Assembly (NCBI GenBank): GCA_019218365.1
Contig: JAHUUJ010000004.1
Location: 124,001 to 188,000 of the forward strand
DNA length: 64,000 bases
Origin: Actinomycetaceae bacterium TAE3-ERU4
GTDB lineage: Bacteria > Actinomycetota > Actinomycetes > Actinomycetales > Actinomycetaceae
Reading direction: 5' to 3'
Part shown: positions 60,249-64,000 of the stretch, one piece after another
How positions within the stretch are numbered: position 1 is the first letter of the stretch
How the letters are laid out: each line of letters opens with the position of its first letter
Notes under the pieces: generated by a model
Told to the model about the DNA's origin: nothing
The model's database searches: none
What the model saw: the letters and a program-made list of their open reading frames with translations, nothing else
Position numbers and translations under genes: made by a program

Positions 60249-61550
60249 TTATTTTTTCCAAGTTGCTAAACCCTGGCGAGAAAGATTAAGAGTTAATATC
60301 CCTGTCCCGGCCAGGAGAAAAAACAGCGACAATGTCAGATAAAAAGGGGTCCCTGTCTTGGCTAATTCTTTTGGAACACCACGAGATTGAGTAAGGGTTT
60401 TGGAAGTGACATCATTTCCCTTTTTTAGACTCACTTCCTTATTTTTCATTCTCGTTCTTTGCGAAGCCTTACTCACATTCTGTCGGGTTATTGTCGGTTT
60501 AGAAATTTTTACATTCTGCCTAATTACTGCCGGATACTTTTCTTTATCTGTAGACGTCAGTGTCCTACTTTGCGCAACTATCTGTTTTCTAGTATTTCTC
60601 ATAGGTCTAGCTACAGCAGATTGCATAATAGTTTTTTCGTTTTCTTTGAACTTTCCTTCCTTGTCAGAGAAGGATTTAGTTTTATCAACGGTAGGTTTCT
60701 TAGTAATTTGCAGTTTTACCTCGGCATTTCCATTACCGGAGACCACCATGTCTTGCCAACGGGAATTTTGATAGTAAAGAAAATAATCTGCAGGTAATTC
60801 CAACGCCTTGATTTCTATCTTTATTTCTTTTCCCCAAAGCGGGGTTAACTTAAGTTTTATTTCTTTTTCACTGCTTAAGATAACTCGGGTTCTATAACCA
60901 TCTAAAAAATTCGCATTTTTAAGATTTACCTGTAACTTAACCCGAGGAATATTCTTGCCCTCTGCTCCGGTAATTCGGATTCCTTCAATCGTATTTCCAG
61001 ACTTATTAAAATTAGCAAAAATGGTATATGGTCCAGCTATTTTACGAGCATCTTCTAACCATCTTTGAGCAAGTTTGCCACCATCTTGAGGAATCCCCAT
61101 TCCTCGGTAGTGACCGGCAGTTAAAAGCCCCGAAACCCCCCAGGTATAGGATTCTGCCTGAAGTTTATTCTTTAGAGCCTCGTCTTTATATTTAGATAAA
61201 AAAGCTGCAAGTATAAAAGAATTTTGCGAACTGACCAGCATTTTACGCTCTGGTTCGCCTCTATCTGTTAGTAAATTACGCTGGATATTTTGCCTATCTC
61301 TTACCCTACTTACCTGATAAGAAACTTTTTTCTTCATATGTGCACTAGCGCTAACTCCAAGCTGATTATCACCGCTACATACCCCCACAGTCCCTGAATC
61401 CGAGACAAATATATTTAGATACTTTTCCGGTGATCCATAAGCAGGCAGCCAATTTTGCGTATCTGTTGCCTGAGCACTAGAAACTAATGGGAAAAGAGCA
61501 AATAGAACAAGTGAACTCGCAAAAGAAAAAAATTTTCGTTGCCGCAACAT
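60249..61550 (-). CDS. Cell-wall anchored surface protein with LAKTG sorting signal
   Basis: 433 residues. A signal peptide (FFSFASSLVLFALFPLVSSAQA) is followed by a region rich in Lys/Asn/Ser with no domain I can name, including YTWGVSGLLTAGHYRGMG and ADYFLYYQNSRW, then a charged low-complexity linker (about 290-390). The C-terminus has LAKTG (396-400), a membrane helix and RQGLATWKK, a sortase signal of the LAxTG kind used by class E sortases. AAGGAG lies before the ATG. It is more A+T-rich than its neighbours. Function unknown. Confidence 0.82.
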   Translation of the reverse strand: MLRQRKFFSFASSLVLFALFPLVSSAQATDTQNWLPAYGSPEKYLNIFVSDSGTVGVCSGDNQLGVSASAHMKKKVSYQVSRVRDRQNIQRNLLTDRGEPERKMLVSSQNSFILAAFLSKYKDEALKNKLQAESYTWGVSGLLTAGHYRGMGIPQDGGKLAQRWLEDARKIAGPYTIFANFNKSGNTIEGIRITGAEGKNIPRVKLQVNLKNANFLDGYRTRVILSSEKEIKLKLTPLWGKEIKIEIKALELPADYFLYYQNSRWQDMVVSGNGNAEVKLQITKKPTVDKTKSFSDKEGKFKENEKTIMQSAVARPMRNTRKQIVAQSRTLTSTDKEKYPAVIRQNVKISKPTITRQNVSKASQRTRMKNKEVSLKKGNDVTSKTLTQSRGVPKELAKTGTPFYLTLSLFFLLAGTGILTLNLSRQGLATWKK

Positions 61551-61571
61551 TAAAAACTCCTTGAAAACGAA

Positions 61572-61585
61572 TGATTACATAATCA
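61572..61585. promoter_or_regulatory. Inverted repeat near the surface-protein promoter
   Basis: TGATTA-CA-TAATCA, a 14-bp dyad 22 bases upstream of the ATG. On the minus strand TTGTCT (61596-61601) lies 17 bp before TGTAAT (61573-61578), a plausible promoter over which the dyad sits. Confidence 0.35.
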
Positions 61586-61641
61586 CTTTCTCAAGGAGAC
61601 AAAATAAAAATAAGAAGCAGAATCCCAAATTGTGGATAGCG

Positions 61642-61662
61642 GGAGTGTGGAAATGACACTCC
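61642..61662 (-). terminator. Hairpin after tRNA-Arg
   Basis: GGAGTGT / ACACTCC arms with a 7-base loop, 6 bases beyond the tRNA-Arg 3' end on the minus strand. No T tract, so terminator activity is uncertain. Confidence 0.4.
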
Positions 61663-61668
61663 TCATTT

Positions 61669-61744
61669 TGGCGCCCCCAGTAGGATTCGAACCCACGACA
61701 CGCGGGGTAGAAACCCGCTGCTCTATCCCCTGAGCTATGGAGGC
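61669..61744 (-). tRNA. tRNA-Arg (anticodon TCT)
   Basis: Acceptor GCCTCCA pairs with TGGGGGC (one G-T pair), discriminator G, CCA encoded (61669-61671). Anticodon loop TTTCTAC gives TCT. T-loop GGTTCGAATCC. Confidence 0.95.
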
Positions 61745-61805
61745 TTAATAAACTACAGTAAATAATACATATAATTCAGCAGTATGCACTGTCAAAAAAC
61801 TACCA

Positions 61806-61811
61806 TATCCT
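61806..61811 (+). promoter_or_regulatory. -10 box of orn (leaderless)
   Basis: TATCCT followed by 6 bases and the ATG at 61818; AGAAGT cannot serve as a normal Shine-Dalgarno site. -35 not clear. Confidence 0.4.
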
Positions 61812-61817
61812 AGAAGT

Positions 61818-62444
61818 ATGGAAGAAAAAGTAAAAGATGCCCTGGTCTGGATTGACTGTGAAATGACAGGCCTTGATATCGAAAAAGATGCCTTAATCGA
61901 AGTATCCGTAATCGTTACCGATGCACAGCTTAATCCCCTAGATACCGGCATAGACGTTCTCATTTCCCCAGACCCTCATTCCTTGGAAAACATGGATTCT
62001 TTTGTCCGTAATATGCACACTAAATCGGGACTGCTAGAAGAACTAAAAAAATGCGATACCGATATGGCAAGCGCCACAAAGCAAGTTCTGGAATACATAC
62101 GCCAGTATGTAGAACCTCAAAAAGCCCTATTGGCTGGAAACTCTGTAGGAACAGATAAAATGTTTCTCGCTCGCGATATGCCCGAGGTAATAGATTTTCT
62201 CCACTACCGAATTGTTGATGTTTCATCAATTAAAGAATTGGCTAAACGCTGGTTCCCAAAGGCCTTCTTTAATTCTCCACAAAAGCTCGGTGGACACCGT
62301 GCACTTGGTGATATCCAGGATTCCATAGCGGAACTAAGGTATTATCGTCGCGCTCTTTTCCCCGAGGGTGAGGGACCAAGCAGCCTGGAGTTTAAAGAGT
62401 ACGCATCTGAGACGTTCGCTTGGCGTACTTCACTGGGTGAATAA
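61818..62444 (+). CDS. orn: Oligoribonuclease
   Basis: DEDDh 3'-5' exonuclease that degrades di- and short oligoribonucleotides, including pGpG. 208 residues. Exo I VWIDCEMTGLD (D13, E15), Exo II GNSVGTDKMFL, Exo III HRALGDIQDSI. Typical actinobacterial length. No operon partners; a 48-bp palindrome follows the stop. Confidence 0.95.
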   Translation: MEEKVKDALVWIDCEMTGLDIEKDALIEVSVIVTDAQLNPLDTGIDVLISPDPHSLENMDSFVRNMHTKSGLLEELKKCDTDMASATKQVLEYIRQYVEPQKALLAGNSVGTDKMFLARDMPEVIDFLHYRIVDVSSIKELAKRWFPKAFFNSPQKLGGHRALGDIQDSIAELRYYRRALFPEGEGPSSLEFKEYASETFAWRTSLGE

Positions 62445-62455
62445 AATATTTGATT

Positions 62456-62503
62456 CTTATAAAAGTATCGCGGTGGAATATTCCACCGCGATACTTTTAT
62501 AAG
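62456..62503. terminator. 48-bp perfect palindrome between orn and DUF4862 gene
   Basis: Two 24-bp arms containing TAAAAGTATCGCGGTGGAAT and its complement with no spacer; between convergent genes. The A/T-rich outer arms would give a T tract on either side. Confidence 0.85.
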
Positions 62504-62505
62504 TT

Positions 62506-63408
62506 CTACAATCCAGTAGCCTGGTAAATACGTTTAATCAACGCAACTCGCTCCGACACACTCGCCTGCTTGGGAACACAGATTTTCGCACCCAAGTACT
62601 TCAAGAGAGAGTTTCCTTCCTGAGCTGCATCACTTACTTCCCTGATGATTCCTTCCGTTAGCAATGAAGTAGGCTCATCCGGATAAGCTGGCATGTGTCC
62701 ATCTGCCCAAGAATGTCCGTACTGGGTTTCTTCCGGTCCGGCACCCGAGAAGATATATCCTTCAAGCACGCCAGCATCAACTGCTATTTTGGTCTGCTCA
62801 AGGCCAGTTTGTGCCTGACGTCCTTCTAACACACTACGTCCCCAGTTGAGGTGAAGGTTAATCCCGGTTTGCTGGGCCACTTTAATTTCGTCTTCTAGAC
62901 TAAGGTATCCCTTTTCTGGGCTCTGTCCCGGTATATATTTATCACAGTGCTCAATTACAAGTTTGGCATCAGACCAGTCAAATTCACAGGCTTGGCCCAA
63001 GGACTCAGCAAACGCATCCGGACGTCCAATTTGGCAGGGAGCAGAATGTAGCTGCACCCGCTTAATTACGGATCGTCCACAAGCATCATGTAATCGAGAA
63101 ACCGATTCGGCAATCCCCCGGGTGAAGTCTAGTGCTAGCTTACGTCCTTCAGAATCAGGAGAAGCCAATCCGTACTTATCATTCAGACCCGCCTGCTGCA
63201 TTGTTCCAGGAATGGCCGTTACAGTACAGAAATTCCACTCGGATGAAATTGACTTTGCCAGCTCTTGTGGAGCAGTAGCTAAAACAGCCGGATATGGAAT
63301 TTCCAAACCGTTGACCCATTCTTGCGCTGCTAGTTGTGAATAAAATTCAGCTTGTTCTTCCGGAGCGGGCATAGCCGCATAAGCACCAACGATAAATGGG
63401 ACAGTCAC
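62506..63408 (-). CDS. DUF4862 family protein (TIM-barrel-like)
   Basis: 300 residues. VGAYAAMPAPEEQAEFYSQLA, then GLEIPYP at the first strand, a mid-protein LVIEHCDKYIPGQSPEKGYL, HLNWGRSVLEGR and FSGAGPEETQYGHSWADGHMP are characteristic of DUF4862, actinobacterial proteins with a xylose-isomerase-like barrel, found near amino-sugar or sialic acid genes. Several His/Glu residues could bind a metal. The open frame starts at a TTG at 63417, but the GTG at 63408 with AAAGG upstream is more likely. Function unproven. Confidence 0.78.
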   Translation of the reverse strand: MTVPFIVGAYAAMPAPEEQAEFYSQLAAQEWVNGLEIPYPAVLATAPQELAKSISSEWNFCTVTAIPGTMQQAGLNDKYGLASPDSEGRKLALDFTRGIAESVSRLHDACGRSVIKRVQLHSAPCQIGRPDAFAESLGQACEFDWSDAKLVIEHCDKYIPGQSPEKGYLSLEDEIKVAQQTGINLHLNWGRSVLEGRQAQTGLEQTKIAVDAGVLEGYIFSGAGPEETQYGHSWADGHMPAYPDEPTSLLTEGIIREVSDAAQEGNSLLKYLGAKICVPKQASVSERVALIKRIYQATGL

Positions 63409-63561
63409 TGTTCCCAACCTTTCTTCATCGAACTAAAGAATAATTTTAGCTAGCAAATCAAAATTACCGACTAAACGGTGATTGACGCCACTCATCAAGT
63501 GTAACGCAGGCTTAGTTATATAGTTAGACACTTAAGGCCCAAAGAAGAAAAATAGAATATA

Positions 63562-63593
63562 AAAACTCCGAACTTATTAAAGTTCGGAGTTTT
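63562..63593. terminator. Terminator of tRNA-His
   Basis: Perfect 14-bp arms AAAACTCCGAACTT / AAGTTCGGAGTTTT, 4-base loop; on the minus strand followed by TATATTCTATTTTTC. Confidence 0.9.
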
Positions 63594-63598
63594 AACCG

Positions 63599-63672
63599 GG
63601 TGGCTGACGGGGTTTGAACCCGCGACCTTCTGGACCACAACCAGATGCTCTACCTACTGAGCTACAGCCACC
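63599..63672 (-). tRNA. tRNA-His (anticodon GTG)
   Basis: The 5' end carries the extra G-1, paired with C73; acceptor GTGGCTG pairs with CAGCCAC. Anticodon loop TTGTGGT gives GTG. T-loop GGTTCAAACCC. CCA not encoded. Confidence 0.95.
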
Positions 63673-63763
63673 ATATGTTTCGCAACGACGTGAAACTATA
63701 CAGCACTAAACACCTTAAAGAGAAACCGAATTACCCCATTTCCAGTATTTAGTGGCAAACATC

Positions 63764-64000
63764 TCACCAAAAAGCGCGCTGCGAAATTGCATCAGCTACG
63801 TTATCTAACGCCTCTTGCGAAAGGTTCAAATAAAGGCTCGCATCCACAAGGGAAATCTCCATAACGTAGTATCCCCCATCGTTCTTGCGGACTAAATCAA
63901 TCCGGTTAAAGAGGAAGAGCTCATCACGTCCTAACCGCTCTTTCACATACCCGTGCAAAACTGCACGAATCTCTTCTCCCCAACGCCATTCTTCCGCCTC
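63764..64000 (-). CDS. C-terminal end of an ATP-grasp-like protein (5' end beyond window)
   Basis: 78 visible codons ending at TGA 63764-63766; the frame is open to the right edge. LFLFNRIDLVRKNDGGYYVMEISLVDASLYL resembles the metal-binding end of ATP-grasp ligases (usual form YARVDLV...MELELIEPSLFL), followed by a helix ending AISQRAFW. The rest of the protein is outside the window, so the substrate cannot be judged. Confidence 0.6.
   Translation of the reverse strand, partial: EAEEWRWGEEIRAVLHGYVKERLGRDELFLFNRIDLVRKNDGGYYVMEISLVDASLYLNLSQEALDNVADAISQRAFW

Noticed and set aside
60400-60797. Hydrophobic open frames on the plus strand
   Set aside because: They are antisense to the low-complexity Lys/Thr-rich part of the surface protein, which yields artificial hydrophobic translations.

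Overview
The window is chromosomal DNA from an actinobacterium of low to moderate G+C content. I infer Actinomycetaceae or a near relative. The evidence is the gene content and order: hrcA beside a DUF3097 gene; lepA-trmB-hemW; a MazF-like gene, rpsT, holA, comEC, comEA; tig-clpP1-clpP2-clpX; ettA-ssb near orn. Other pointers are a ValS that looks like the second (short) bacterial type, a DasR-type GntR regulator with dre-like operators, a DtxR-type iron box, a ClgR-like box and an LAKTG-anchored surface protein. I see no insertion sequence, prophage, CRISPR array or origin.

Layout. 1-10.0 kb: hrcA (cut by the left edge) with a CIRCE operator, a DUF3097 gene, a zinc ABC importer (znuACB) behind a Zur-like box, a VTT/DedA-like membrane protein, an NmrA-like protein and the lepA-trmB-hemW operon. 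10-22.2 kb: an orphan MazF/PemK-like gene, rpsT, holA, comEC-comEA, a HerA-like ATPase, proC, valS and an acyl-CoA synthetase. 22.2-26.6 kb: the protein quality-control block clpX-clpP2-clpP1-tig, where trigger factor carries an unusual tandem-repeat lysine/alanine tail. 26.7-44.8 kb is the most accessory part: FMN reductase, transporters (MHS-type MFS, LysE, formate/nitrite channel), an LssY_C protein, YagU, an iron-regulated siderophore-interacting protein, YccF, fucO, a TipAS-type MerR regulator, a decayed S66 peptidase gene, a lipoprotein, an HTH/membrane pair, and a thioredoxin lipoprotein-DipZ-two-component cluster. 45-51 kb: tRNA-Gly, an aminotransferase, tRNA-Pro, a tag-family glycosylase, rpmF, a YigZ gene, rpiB and an M13 peptidase. 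51-56.8 kb: a split PTS (EIIC, two EIIB, EIIA) around dasR, then malQ. 57-64 kb: tesB, ettA-ssb-surface protein, tRNA-Arg, orn, a DUF4862 gene, tRNA-His and the end of an ATP-grasp-like gene.

Regulation readable from the sequence: HrcA/CIRCE (heat), Zur-like (zinc), DtxR/IdeR-like (iron), ClgR-like (clpP), DasR-like (amino-sugar PTS) and a MerR/TipA-type promoter with a 19-bp spacer. Several genes lack a Shine-Dalgarno sequence and instead have a -10-like hexamer 6-7 bases before the start codon, which suggests leaderless mRNAs. Many genes are separated by long, often perfect inverted repeats that probably act as terminators.

No complete novel defence or biosynthetic system is evident. The points most worth a second look are the trigger-factor tail, a Tag glycosylase that has lost all four expected zinc ligands, the dasR PTS locus with duplicated EIIB, the TipAS regulator with its operators, the frequency of leaderless starts, and a sortase-substrate gene placed upstream of ssb and ettA.
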